A stretch of DNA of 61,315 nucleotides from DATDCV01 sp036524155 (GTDB lineage: Bacteria; Verrucomicrobiota; Verrucomicrobiia; Limisphaerales; UBA8199): NCBI GenBank assembly GCA_036524155.1, contig DATDCV010000326.1, forward strand, positions 1 to 61,315. The letters run 5' to 3'. The translations under genes and the position numbers were made by a program. Below the pieces are notes generated by a model. The model was not told the origin of the DNA. It searched no databases and worked only from the letters and a program-made list of their open reading frames with translations. This document shows, in pieces, positions 35,801 to 43,178 of this stretch; within the stretch, counting starts at the first letter, position 1; each line of letters opens with the position of its first letter.

Positions 35801-36577
35801 GTGGCGGATGCAAACATCAGCAGCAACGGTGTTCTGACCGTCACGGCTTCGGGTGAGGGTTGGGAGGATGCCAACACGGGTGGTTTCTTCCTCTTCAAAT
35901 ACGTGCCCGGCGATTTCCAAATGGCGATTCACATCAACTCTTTTGAAGTGGCTGGGTATAACCAACCCGGCCTGCTCGCCCGCGCTTACAAGGTGGCTGT
36001 GGACGGCTCTACGCTCGGCGCCGCGGCTGGCACAACCAACACCGAGAACTGGGTCTCGATGTGCCGGTTCGACGAGTTCGGGTTTGGGACCTACCCTCGC
36101 CTGAATCTCTATAGCGCGGTTCAGCAAAGCACTCAGCCGGATCAGGACGACGGCAATTTCTGGCTGATGATCGTTCGCCAGAACAGCACCAACTTCAGCT
36201 TCTTCAAGCGAGCAACGAACACCGCGCCCTGGCAGGTCGTTCCAAACAAAACAGCCTACCACCAAATGGAATTCGCGGGCGCGCCAATGCAGGTGGGTAT
36301 TATGGCCGGACCATGGACCGGAGCCGGCGTAAACCGGACCGTCCTGTTCGAGCATTTTATGCTGGATGCAACCACCGGCTCACCGCTCCGGATCAGCATC
36401 TCAGGAACAGATGCCGTAATTACCTGGCCGCCTGTTCCAGGCACGCTGCAATACACGACCAGTCTGAGCAGTCCAAACTGGCAGCCGGTGGGCGTTCAGC
36501 CGACACTTTCGAACGGGCTATACACAGTCGCCCGCCCCTTATCGCCGGGTGCGACATTCTTTCGCCTGGCGCAATAA
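32882..36577 (+). CDS. Giant secreted triple-repeat protein, 1231 aa
   Basis: Signal peptide 1-25. The body has three long copies of a concanavalin-like (DUF1349-type) module starting near residues 28, 472 and 926. Each opens with HDY/QDY-x-A-N (SQDYVANG, SHDYVANG, NHDYLANR), then GDFxAAVxVN-type strands, and ends near P-M-Q-V-G-I or P-M-Q-V-G-L. Copies 1 and 2 are each followed by a fibronectin-type III-like domain (residues about 267-385 and 725-840, both with a V-M-R strand) and a BIG2-type Ig domain (about 388-470 and 845-925). The C-terminal module is the shared one ending FFRLAQ. The roughly 450-residue period shows recent internal duplication. No catalytic motif. It is divergent from the PAS-AraC gene, so it might share its regulation. 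Confidence 0.82.
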   Translation: MKTKQTRIGIVLGLSFLVMVLSSQGAGYINNFDVSQDYVANGIIGDTNWDGVYLRFGDVPLADNGGDGSGNTAIANANVSFPGFLTVQSTATSWAAPGNDGFFLYKFVSGDFDAAVQVNFPFPNPNYHFAGLLARAATNSGAAFNQSENFVTCTRFQEFGIGEHVRFDLNGADTDGYLTSPGDDADLNTTHGVRITRVGDVFSFYNRTNIDAWHLMGTLTRPEWAGVPMQVGIQDAYFTGNSGQTYFAGFELSGPNVNFPAMPTAPSGLVKTASNPGGSLTLSWTPGNPVNSSLVVMRAQGNIQHNPVQGVTYTANSTFGDANSRLGGANEYVVFNGVGSSVTVTNLGGNNTTYSVAVYEYSGSGATTVYNTAAPATNSFAGPGIITSVELSLTPTNMPLGGAVAAKLLATFSTGESNVDQTVNTTWATSDSTVASVNTDGTVSALAVGTATITGTFGTFAPTATVTVHAPAFTDNFAISHDYVANGLQGSTWDGLYLNFGDIPTSNAGNEGAKGQTFVLDSGITASGFLSVRAAGGSWRVAGNDGPYLFKILTGDFQASVHVTCDTINFNAAGLMARLFDNSGGALQGGGGGANGTETHFNWDNPQQGIPSSRLTVDSGGTAIVNGLSSNDRWLLMTRVNSTNFLVFEKANATDPWSAVPAATRIIAEAVGNAPMQVGLYQEMRQATDGRAQFDTVMIDGEGILSPTGVQPPPPATNLTSALNADLSMTFNWVAADAAGKPVASILVMRDGGPVTAQPTYGIGLGANAVFGAGQNLGGGNYIVYKSPNSPTTTNNTVTVTGLTPGHVYYAAVYTYIGPFGTRVFNNVLPATGATGSLQAGTLQSITVLPVPGIPLGGLQVPQVLGVFAGGATVNVSAFATITVADTNVVQAASGALTGIGLGSTTAQIVYSGYTNVVDLTVRPPTFTDEFNANHDYLANRVTGTAWSGVYLQQTVNEVPDGAYVIPAGAGTVVADANISSNGVLTVTASGEGWEDANTGGFFLFKYVPGDFQMAIHINSFEVAGYNQPGLLARAYKVAVDGSTLGAAAGTTNTENWVSMCRFDEFGFGTYPRLNLYSAVQQSTQPDQDDGNFWLMIVRQNSTNFSFFKRATNTAPWQVVPNKTAYHQMEFAGAPMQVGIMAGPWTGAGVNRTVLFEHFMLDATTGSPLRISISGTDAVITWPPVPGTLQYTTSLSSPNWQPVGVQPTLSNGLYTVARPLSPGATFFRLAQ

Positions 36578-36612
36578 GGATTTCGCAGGACGGGTCGAAG
36601 GTTTATGAATAG

Positions 36613-36639
36613 GGAGGCTGGGCCGTGGCTCCAGCCTCC
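36613..36639 (+). other. Strong hairpin downstream of the 1231-aa gene
   Basis: GGAGGCTGG / CCAGCCTCC form a 9-bp perfect stem with a 9-nt loop (gccgtggct), 36 bp after the stop of the preceding gene. There is no T-run, so it may act as a processing or Rho-assisted signal rather than an intrinsic terminator. Its right arm lies within the in-frame region upstream of the pseudopilin, which argues for the later pseudopilin start. Confidence 0.5.
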
Positions 36640-36669
36640 TGCTGGTTGCCGAAAAGCAGTATCAAAGTT

Positions 36670-37491
36670 ATGTTACATGGTGACAAGATCGTGAGGCTCC
36701 GGGGCAAATATTGCCGACCGACTCCATCCGCCAGCCTTGGTTCCGCGCCGGGGGTCGCAGCGCGCCGTCGCGCCCTGGCGTTCACGCTGATCGAATTGCT
36801 GGTGGTCATTGCGATCATCGCAATTCTGGCCGCAATGCTTCTCCCGGCACTTGCCAAGGCCAAGGAAAAAGCTGTCCGCACTCAGTGCCTCAACAACCAG
36901 AGGCAGTTCGGAACCGCGATGCGGGTGTGGACGATGGACAATGGCGACCGGTTACCGCGCGCCGCGGTGGGGTTCTGGGCTTGGGACTTGCCGTGGGACG
37001 TCGGCCAGCAATTTCTCGACAGCGGCGTTCTCTGGAAAACGATGTATTGCCCCGGAACTAAGAGTCGGTTTACCGACACCAATAATTACGCGCTCTGGAC
37101 GTTCGTACCCGGCACCTACCGGGTGCTGGGTTACGCGATGACGCTGCCGGGTACCGCGAACCTCGCTTCGACTAACGAAAACGAGAATTTGATCAGCACA
37201 AAACCAATGCCGGTCGGGCCGGTCGTTTTGCCCGCACAGCCCATTACGGAGCGCGTTTTTGCGTCCTGCGCGACGATTTCAAATTTTGGCCAAAACAACG
37301 AAAACCTGCGAGGGACTTACAACTATACCGATATCGAGGGCGGTTATGCTGTGCACCATCTGAGCGCTCATATGAACGGCAAGGTGCCCAGCGGCGCCAA
37401 TCTACTCATGCTCGACGGCCATACCGAGTGGCGCAAGTTCCAGCGTATGCACCCACGAACACTGGGAGGAAGCCCGGTGTTTTGGTGGTAA
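36670..37491 (+). CDS. Type II pseudopilin-like protein (prepilin N-methylation motif)
   Basis: The processing and helix signature is AFTLIELLVVIAIIAILAAM, with Glu at +5, preceded by Arg-Arg-Arg-Ala-Leu. Prepilin peptidase cuts before the Phe so that the hydrophobic helix can assemble. LPALAKAKEKA follows, characteristic of verrucomicrobial/lentisphaeral members. The globular part has W-T-M-D-N-G-D-R-L-P and the late ANLLMLDGHTEW, shared with the DUF1559/H-X9-DG-like family (here D-G-H). The start at 36670 (ATG) avoids the hairpin at 36613-36639; a GTG at 36625 is also open. Length from 36670 is 273 aa. Probably a secreted-filament or surface protein; there are no other secretion genes nearby. 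Confidence 0.85.
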   Translation: MLHGDKIVRLRGKYCRPTPSASLGSAPGVAARRRALAFTLIELLVVIAIIAILAAMLLPALAKAKEKAVRTQCLNNQRQFGTAMRVWTMDNGDRLPRAAVGFWAWDLPWDVGQQFLDSGVLWKTMYCPGTKSRFTDTNNYALWTFVPGTYRVLGYAMTLPGTANLASTNENENLISTKPMPVGPVVLPAQPITERVFASCATISNFGQNNENLRGTYNYTDIEGGYAVHHLSAHMNGKVPSGANLLMLDGHTEWRKFQRMHPRTLGGSPVFWW

Positions 37492-37528
37492 CGCCTCCTC
37501 ATCGACTCCGCGCCCGACCTGCCTGAGG

Positions 37529-38947
37529 ATGCTGCCAGCCAACCGTAACACCCTAAGAACAGTCGCCGGGCGGGCGTCGTCGGCCATCGTGGTCCCGGCC
37601 CTGGCCGTGATCCTTCTGATGCTGCTCCCGGCGGGAGCCGTCGCTGCCATCAGCGATGTCGGTCCCGTCCCCGAATCGCTCCGGCGTGACCTGAAACTGG
37701 ATTCCTTCTATCAAAAACACACCGCGGTGGGAGAGTTACCCGTACTCAGTTCCAGCAAAACTTCCGATTTCGCTCTTCTGGAGGCGGCGTACATTGTCCG
37801 GCAAATGCTGTCGGGCCGACCGGACGTGATTCAGGCGCTCGCAACCAACCGCGTCCGCGTCGTGGTCATGGCTCACGACGAATACACAACCGATATACCC
37901 GAGCAACGCGACATGCAGCCGAAGGTGTACTGGGACAGCCGGGCTCGCGGGCTGGGGGGCAGGGTGTGCAGTGGGGCGGAGGAAAACCTCCTTTGTTTCC
38001 CAGGCGACCCGTATTCCACGGAAAACATTTTCCTGCACGAATTCGCGCACGTGATTCACGAGCGGGCGATGCGCGCGATCGACCCCACGTTCAACCAGCG
38101 GCTTGGGGCGGCTTTTAAGAGTGCTTCGGCACGCGGGCTTTGGAAGGGAACATATGCCGGCACCAACCCGAGCGAATATTGGGCTGAGTCAGTGCAGGAT
38201 TGGTTCGACAACAACCGCCACGACGACGCGTTGCACAACCATGTGCACACTCGTGGAATGCTGAAGGAATACGACCCGGATGTGGCCAAACTGTGCGCCG
38301 AAGTCTTTGGCGAGGTGCCGTGGCGCTATCTCAAGCCCTTGGAACGCGAGGCCGCCGGACGCGCTCACCTGGAAGGCTTTGACCCGGCGAAGTCCCCCCG
38401 GTTTCACTGGCGGAATCCGCCGATCCCGGACGAACCACGGGTCCAGTTCGAAACGGAATTAGGGAACTTTGAGGTCGAGCTTGATTTTAGGGCCGCTCCC
38501 GTAACCGTCAGCAATTTCCTGCTCTACGCCAACGAGAGACTCTACAACGACGGAGCATTTGTACGAACGGTGACTCTCTCCAACCAACCGACGAACGCAG
38601 TCAAAGTGGAAGTCGTGCAGGCGATGGCGAGCCAGGCCAGAACCAACGAGTTTTATCCGCCCATTCCACTGGAGCGCACACGCGACACCGGGCTAAAACA
38701 CCTCGATGGCACCGTCAGTATGGCGCGGCTCGGGCCGGATACCGCGCGGCACAGCTTCTTCATTTGCCTTGGGGACCAGCCCGAGCTTGATTTTGGCGGA
38801 AAGCGAAACCCCGATGGCCAGGGCTTCGCAGCTTTTGGCCGGGTCAGCAAAGGAATGGACCTCGTCCGCAAAATCCACGCCGGTCCTGCCCAGGGCCAGC
38901 AGCTCAATCCGCCGGTTCGCATCCAGCGGGCTGTTCGGCTGAATTGA
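37529..38947 (+). CDS. Secreted metalloprotease-like domain fused to a cyclophilin-type peptidyl-prolyl isomerase
   Basis: Signal/anchor 1-40. Residues about 42-305 match the anthrax-lethal-factor-like metallopeptidase fold. HEFAH at 170-174 supplies the two His and the catalytic Glu, with a third ligand likely at Glu216 or Glu220 in PSEYWAESVQDWF. The family phrases GLWKGTYAGTNPSEYW and HNHVHTR are present. Residues 308-472 are a cyclophilin domain (VQFETELGNFEVELDFRAAP; GFAAFGRVSKGMDLVRKI). The catalytic Arg region (FVRTVTLSNQPTN) is shortened compared with classical enzymes, where R-F-H-R-V is expected, so isomerase activity is uncertain. The two-domain fusion is unusual. It lies 37 bp after the pseudopilin gene in the same direction. 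Confidence 0.85.
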   Translation: MLPANRNTLRTVAGRASSAIVVPALAVILLMLLPAGAVAAISDVGPVPESLRRDLKLDSFYQKHTAVGELPVLSSSKTSDFALLEAAYIVRQMLSGRPDVIQALATNRVRVVVMAHDEYTTDIPEQRDMQPKVYWDSRARGLGGRVCSGAEENLLCFPGDPYSTENIFLHEFAHVIHERAMRAIDPTFNQRLGAAFKSASARGLWKGTYAGTNPSEYWAESVQDWFDNNRHDDALHNHVHTRGMLKEYDPDVAKLCAEVFGEVPWRYLKPLEREAAGRAHLEGFDPAKSPRFHWRNPPIPDEPRVQFETELGNFEVELDFRAAPVTVSNFLLYANERLYNDGAFVRTVTLSNQPTNAVKVEVVQAMASQARTNEFYPPIPLERTRDTGLKHLDGTVSMARLGPDTARHSFFICLGDQPELDFGGKRNPDGQGFAAFGRVSKGMDLVRKIHAGPAQGQQLNPPVRIQRAVRLN

Positions 38948-39142
38948 CGGGCCTGCTTGAGCGTCACTGGACCGGCCGATGGGCTCCCGTGCTGCCTCCT
39001 TAAGGCGACGGGCGGGAAAGAAGACACGGCGAGCCACTCAGGAGGCTTTTGCCATCTCACGGAAACTTAGGTTACGCGATCCCGATTTGGCGGCTTGAGG
39101 TTGATCTAGGAATCCGGGTCGTTTCGGTTATGCTCCCGAGCA

Positions 39143-39913
39143 GTGGAACATATCTTGGCAAAGGCGTTGGGGCCTGATGCATCCGCCGCAGTGGCAGAGA
39201 AGCGGATATTATTGGAGAGGCTGATGGCGCGGCTGGCGCATGAGATCCGGAATCCGCTGAGTTCCCTCAATATTCATGTCCAACTGCTGGAGGAGGATCT
39301 GGGTTCCCTTGCGCCGACGACACGACAGCAAATGTCCTCGCGCCTGGAGATCATCCATGGGGAACTACACCGCCTGGAGAGCATCGTGGAGCACTTCCTG
39401 CGGCTGGCGGGGCCCTCCGCGCTGGACCTGGAACCGGTTGACCTTCCCAAGATAGTGGCGCACGTGCGCGAGTTGCTGCGGCCCGAGGCGGCAACGCGGG
39501 AGATCGAGATTTGCGCGGAAGTCGCGTCGGCTGTGCCGCCAATCATGGCTGATCCCGTGCGGCTGACCCAGGCGTTAATGAATATGGTGATCAACGGAAT
39601 GCAGGCGGTGGAGCGCCGGGGCCGAATCGAAATTAAAGGAACGACGGTAGGCGACAGCATTGTTTTGACCGTGCAGGATAATGGGCCCGGAATTTCTCCC
39701 GAAAAAATGAGTTCCATTTTTGACCCCTACTTCACCACCAAGCCCGAGGGTAGCGGCTTGGGCCTGTGGATCGCCCAACAGATTGTCACCGCACACGGAG
39801 GGAGGCTGTCGGCGCAAAACGGGCCCGCCGGCGGGGCGGTATTCACCATGGTGCTGCCGGTGAAAGGGGAGCAACAAAGCCTGAAATACTCAAACGCTGA
39901 AACACTGAAATGA
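39143..39913 (+). CDS. Soluble sensor histidine kinase
   Basis: A 256-aa HisKA-HATPase kinase without any membrane segment or recognised sensor domain. It begins almost directly with the dimerisation helix LMARLAHEIRNPLSSLNIHV, with phospho-acceptor His33. The ATPase has the N-box LTQALMNMVINGMQAVE, G1 DNGPGIS and the G2 motif GSGLGLWIAQQI. NtrB/AtoS-type. Translation starts at GTG. It is followed after 67 bp by the sigma-54 regulator, its probable partner. The input signal would have to come through protein contact or the short N-terminus. Confidence 0.88.
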   Translation: MEHILAKALGPDASAAVAEKRILLERLMARLAHEIRNPLSSLNIHVQLLEEDLGSLAPTTRQQMSSRLEIIHGELHRLESIVEHFLRLAGPSALDLEPVDLPKIVAHVRELLRPEAATREIEICAEVASAVPPIMADPVRLTQALMNMVINGMQAVERRGRIEIKGTTVGDSIVLTVQDNGPGISPEKMSSIFDPYFTTKPEGSGLGLWIAQQIVTAHGGRLSAQNGPAGGAVFTMVLPVKGEQQSLKYSNAETLK

Positions 39914-39980
39914 TCCGATGCTCAAAATCTGAATTACTCCGGTCTTCAGGTTTTCAGTTCAGAAAGTTCAGAGGTCTCAA

Positions 39981-41342
39981 GTGGAGAAATCGAAGATAAA
40001 AATCCTTGTGGTGGATGACGAGCAGGGGCTGTGCGCCGGCATACAAGAGGCGTTACGGCGTGAAGGATACGTGGTGGACGCGAGCACGGATTCAGTCGCG
40101 GCCTTGAAAATGGCGCAGGAGCGGCTGTACAACCTTGTGATTTCGGACATCAAGATGCCCGGGTTGGGGGGCTTGGAGTTGCTGACCCAGGCGCGGACGC
40201 GTCATCGCGACACCTTGTTTATCCTGATGACCGCATACGGGACGGTCGAAAGCGCGGTGGAGGCGATGAAGCAGGGAGCGTACGATTACCTGCCAAAGCC
40301 GCTGGACATGAAGCGGCTCCGGGCGCTCGTGCAAAAGGCGCTCGAATTCCAGGCGGTCGTGGCGGAAAATAACGAACTTCGGCTGCGGCTACAGACTCAA
40401 ACCGAGCCGAGTCTGTTGGTCGGCAACAGCGAGCCGATGCGGGCCGTCGCGCGGCTCTGCTCCGAGGTGGCGGCGAGCGAGGTGACGGTGCTGCTCGAAG
40501 GAGAAAGCGGCACGGGCAAAGAACTGGTTGCGCGGTCCATTCATCTGCAAAGCGCCCGGCGGGAACGGCCGTTCATTTCCGTCAATTGCGCCGCCTTGGC
40601 GGAGCAACTGCTCGAGGCGGAATTATTCGGGCATGTGAAGGGCGCATTCACGGGGGCGGTGGCGACGAAGCCGGGCCGGTTTCAACTCGCGGATGGCGGC
40701 ACGCTGTTCCTGGACGAAATAGGAGATCTGTCGCCAAAAGGGCAGGGGGATCTGCTCCGTGTCCTCGAGGACAGCGCTTTCCGAATGGTCGGCGGCTCGG
40801 AACTGATCCGCGTCAATGTGCGAGTGATCGCCGCCACCAACAAGAACCTGCAAACGGCGGTCAGCGAAGGGAAATTTCGCGAGGACCTTTTTTACCGCCT
40901 GCAGATCGTGCCGATCGTCATGCCGCCTTTGCGTGAGCGAGCCGAAGACATTCCGCTGCTCATCGAAAGGTTTTTCGAGCATTTCAACGCCAAGCATAAA
41001 CGGCGCCGCAAGCGAATGTCCGCCGAAGCAATGCAATTGTGCCAGCGCTTTCCCTGGCCTGGCAATGTCAGGCAACTGCGTAATGTAATCGAGCGTGTCG
41101 TGATCACCTGCCGTGAGCCGGTTGTGGATGTGCCGCAGTTGCCGGATTTCCTCCGGGAATACGACCGGAACCTGACCACTTTTACCGTCCGCCCCGGGAC
41201 GCCGCTGGCTGAGGTGGAGAAGTTGCTCATCCGTCAGACGCTGGCGCATGTGACAAGTAATCGGGAGGAAGCGGCCAAGGCACTAGGAATAAGCCGTCGA
41301 GCACTGCAATACAAACTGAAAGAATACGGCTTGGTCGAGTGA
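39981..41342 (+). CDS. NtrC-family sigma-54-dependent response regulator
   Basis: A 453-aa protein starting with GTG. Receiver domain: Asp12, Asp13 and phospho-acceptor Asp56 (SDIKMP), with Lys in YDYLPKP. AAA+ domain: Walker A GESGTGKE, the GAFTGA loop (HVKGAFTGAV) for contacting sigma-54, and GGTLFLDEIGDLS as Walker B. A Fis-type HTH sits at the C-terminus (TSNREEAAKALGISRRALQYKL). All features for an active enhancer-binding protein are intact. The nearest sigma-54-like promoter lies 264 bp downstream of its stop (41606-41621), making the tiny gene there a likely target. Confidence 0.93.
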   Translation: MEKSKIKILVVDDEQGLCAGIQEALRREGYVVDASTDSVAALKMAQERLYNLVISDIKMPGLGGLELLTQARTRHRDTLFILMTAYGTVESAVEAMKQGAYDYLPKPLDMKRLRALVQKALEFQAVVAENNELRLRLQTQTEPSLLVGNSEPMRAVARLCSEVAASEVTVLLEGESGTGKELVARSIHLQSARRERPFISVNCAALAEQLLEAELFGHVKGAFTGAVATKPGRFQLADGGTLFLDEIGDLSPKGQGDLLRVLEDSAFRMVGGSELIRVNVRVIAATNKNLQTAVSEGKFREDLFYRLQIVPIVMPPLRERAEDIPLLIERFFEHFNAKHKRRRKRMSAEAMQLCQRFPWPGNVRQLRNVIERVVITCREPVVDVPQLPDFLREYDRNLTTFTVRPGTPLAEVEKLLIRQTLAHVTSNREEAAKALGISRRALQYKLKEYGLVE

Positions 41343-41681
41343 AAACCGGAGCTGGAACCATAAGACGCCTACGGCCAGAATGGTTGGAATGTCGCCTTTC
41401 TAATTTCTGAACCTTCCACCCCAGAAGTCGGGAGGGACCGTGCGACGGAATGATGGATTACCGGAAGCTAAAGCCAGTTGCACGAGAGAAGGCGATTAGG
41501 GTGCAGGGTTTGCGCTTTTGGGCTCTGGTAAGTGCGCCGGATAGGTCGATATGTCGGTGCGTAAAGCATTTGTAAACAGCCTGTTAGACGCGTTTGAGGA
41601 GGGCGTGGCACGGGCTATGCCTGGAGTCGTAATCGTTGCCGTAATGGCGACTTTTTTCCAAATTCGAACAATTGTTAGAAT
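41343..41681. other. 339-bp regulatory spacer downstream of the NtrC gene
   Basis: No gene seen. It contains the sigma-54-like promoter at 41606-41621. A long enough AT-mixed leader exists for upstream activator sites between about 41450 and 41590, but no clear inverted repeat was assigned. Confidence 0.55.
41606..41621 (+). promoter_or_regulatory. Sigma-54 (-24/-12) promoter candidate
   Basis: TGGCACGGGCTATGCC matches the consensus TGGCACG-N4-TTGCW: the GG of -24 and GC of -12 are separated by exactly 10 bases, and only the first T of TTGC and the final base differ. The predicted start would fall near 41632, leaving a leader of about 50 nt before the ATG at 41682. It lies just after an NtrC-type regulator gene. 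Confidence 0.65.
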
Positions 41682-41873
41682 ATGAGCGAAACTACAAGTC
41701 CTGTTGTAAACACCAATTCTGTTCCATGCTGCGCATGCAGCACCCCCGCCGCACAACCGGCTCCCGCTGCCGCTGCGCCCCAGCCTCAGTCGGCCTCCGC
41801 AGCTCCCACAGCTCCCGCAGCCCCCGCCCCTGCTCCGAAACCTGCAAGGCGTAATGGCCGCAAACGTGGATAG
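41682..41873 (+). CDS. Tiny Cys/Pro/Ala protein, 63 aa
   Basis: An N-terminal Ser/Thr/Val segment leads into CCAC (residues 16-19), a possible metal or redox site. About 35 residues of Ala/Pro/Gln repeats follow, and a strongly basic end ARRNGRKRG. No signal peptide and no known family. It is supported as a real gene by its position between a sigma-54-like promoter and a strong terminator (41901-41943), rather than by homology. The ribosome-binding site is weak (gttagaat before ATG). It could be a small nucleic-acid-binding or adaptor protein; function unknown. Confidence 0.6.
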   Translation: MSETTSPVVNTNSVPCCACSTPAAQPAPAAAAPQPQSASAAPTAPAAPAPAPKPARRNGRKRG

Positions 41874-41900
41874 GGTTTAGGCGGAAAGAACCACTCGAGT

Positions 41901-41943
41901 ACCGGCGCCGTTTTGGACATAGGACGGCGCCGGTTCTGTTTTG
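41901..41943 (+). terminator. Rho-independent terminator
   Basis: Perfect 10-bp stem ACCGGCGCCG / CGGCGCCGGT (41901-41910 and 41925-41934) with a 14-nt loop, followed by TCTGTTTTG. It ends 70 bp after the stop of the 63-aa gene, closing that transcription unit before the zinc-ribbon/Hyf operon. Confidence 0.8.
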
Positions 41944-42229
41944 AATCAGGATGGAAAGGGAAAGGCGGAAGACCAACAGCGGAGCGATGGGAAAAGCGGG
42001 CTGGCGCAGAGAACGGGCCAAGTCGCAATGGCTGCCCGCCCCTGCTGGTCCGAGCTGCGGCCGGGACTGCACAAGCGAGTCTGACGCTCGTGCAGAAAGT
42101 GCACTTGGCGGGTTCTGAACCGTCGACCCGGTTGAGAGCAGGCCTGGGAAAAAGATTCTTGTTATTCTGTAACAGCAACTTCGGCGCGAAGCTGTTTGGT
42201 TGGTATGGGATTAGCAATAAAACAGCTTT

Positions 42230-42613
42230 ATGAACGACTTGCTGCAGAACCTCCTGAAACTCCAGGCGCTGGAGTTCAATGAAACCGCAGAAAAGGACGC
42301 TCCTGCGAGAATCGAGGAATTGCGGAAGGCTATTCCGCTGCCAATTCTTGGGCACTTCGATCGCCTCGTGACACGCGGGAAAAAGGGGGTGGCGGTCGTG
42401 CGGAACCAGGTCTGCAGCGGGTGCCACATGCGCCTGCCGATCGGCACCATTAACACGCTCATGCAGGCACAGGATATTCAGCTTTGTGATACCTGTGGCC
42501 GATATCTTTACCTGCCGGATGCAGGGGAGACTGAATTCATGGAGAAAATCGAAGCCGCCAAGCCGGCTGCCAAACCCCGTAAGCGCAAGACCGTTTCTCA
42601 TGCCGCTGCTTGA
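42230..42613 (+). CDS. C4-type zinc-ribbon protein, 127 aa
   Basis: A helical N-terminal half (LLQNLLKLQALEFNETAEKD) is followed by a zinc ribbon: VCSGCHMRLP (Cys62, Cys65) and LCDTCGRYLYL (Cys86, Cys89). The C-terminus is Lys/Ala/Pro-rich. The shape resembles the CT398/zf-RING_7 group of small coiled-coil plus C4-ribbon proteins, whose role is unclear. It starts the operon-like run that includes the Hyf-like complex and overlaps the next gene by 14 bp. It may be a general small regulator rather than a subunit. Confidence 0.8.
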   Translation: MNDLLQNLLKLQALEFNETAEKDAPARIEELRKAIPLPILGHFDRLVTRGKKGVAVVRNQVCSGCHMRLPIGTINTLMQAQDIQLCDTCGRYLYLPDAGETEFMEKIEAAKPAAKPRKRKTVSHAAA

Positions 42614-43103
42614 TTTGACACCGCGAGTGGCGGTGCCTGGTTCGCTGGCAACCTACACGCGGGCGGGCCTGATCGTCCCCGAGTTACGCGAGCGCGACAC
42701 CGCCGGAGTGATTAGCGAGTTGAGTGTACTGCTCCAGCGCAGTGGCAGCGTGCCGGACTTGTTGCCGTTCTACCACTCGGCCTTGAACCAGGAACTGCTG
42801 ACGTCCTCGGCGCTGCAGAATGGGATTGCCCTGCCACACGCCCGTTCTAGCGGCGTTAAGCAACTGCAATTCGCGTTCGGTCGCACCCGCGAGCCCATCA
42901 TGTGGGGGGCTAAGAGCGCCTGGCCGGTGCAGTTGATCTTTTTGCTGGCCGTCCCCGCCACTGATGCTGCCAGTTATCTGCATGTCCTGGCCAGTATCGC
43001 CAAACTGGGGCAGCAACACGATTGCCTGGCGGAACTGCGCGCCGCTCAAAGCCCTGAACAGATCCTGGCGGTCCTGCAGAGAATTCGAATCCGCCAGGGA
43101 TGA
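42600..43103 (+). CDS. PTS EIIA-domain protein (PtsN/EIIA-Ntr-like)
   Basis: A 167-aa protein of EIIA type-2 fold. The phospho-acceptor His80 lies in GIALPHARS, the family signature, and VQLIFLLAVP matches the second conserved strand. Normal EIIA-Ntr proteins regulate potassium transport, nitrogen or sigma-54-linked processes by phosphorylation-dependent contact, not sugar uptake. The start at 42600 gives the expected domain; 38 residues further upstream, in the zinc-ribbon gene, are open but unrelated. It ends 75 bp before the first membrane subunit of the Hyf-like complex, so it is probably co-transcribed and may tune it. Confidence 0.87.
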   Translation: MPLLDLTPRVAVPGSLATYTRAGLIVPELRERDTAGVISELSVLLQRSGSVPDLLPFYHSALNQELLTSSALQNGIALPHARSSGVKQLQFAFGRTREPIMWGAKSAWPVQLIFLLAVPATDAASYLHVLASIAKLGQQHDCLAELRAAQSPEQILAVLQRIRIRQG

Positions 43104-43178
43104 CCGCTTCATAGAAAAGCTGAGGTTTAGAACCCCGAAGGACACCACTTTTGCAGTAACTAACTGCCGCATCACGAC

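Noticed and set aside
42201..42216. Second sigma-54-like motif (GG-10-GC) just before the zinc-ribbon gene
   Set aside because: The predicted start would leave only 3-4 nt before the ATG and the -24/-12 match is weak.
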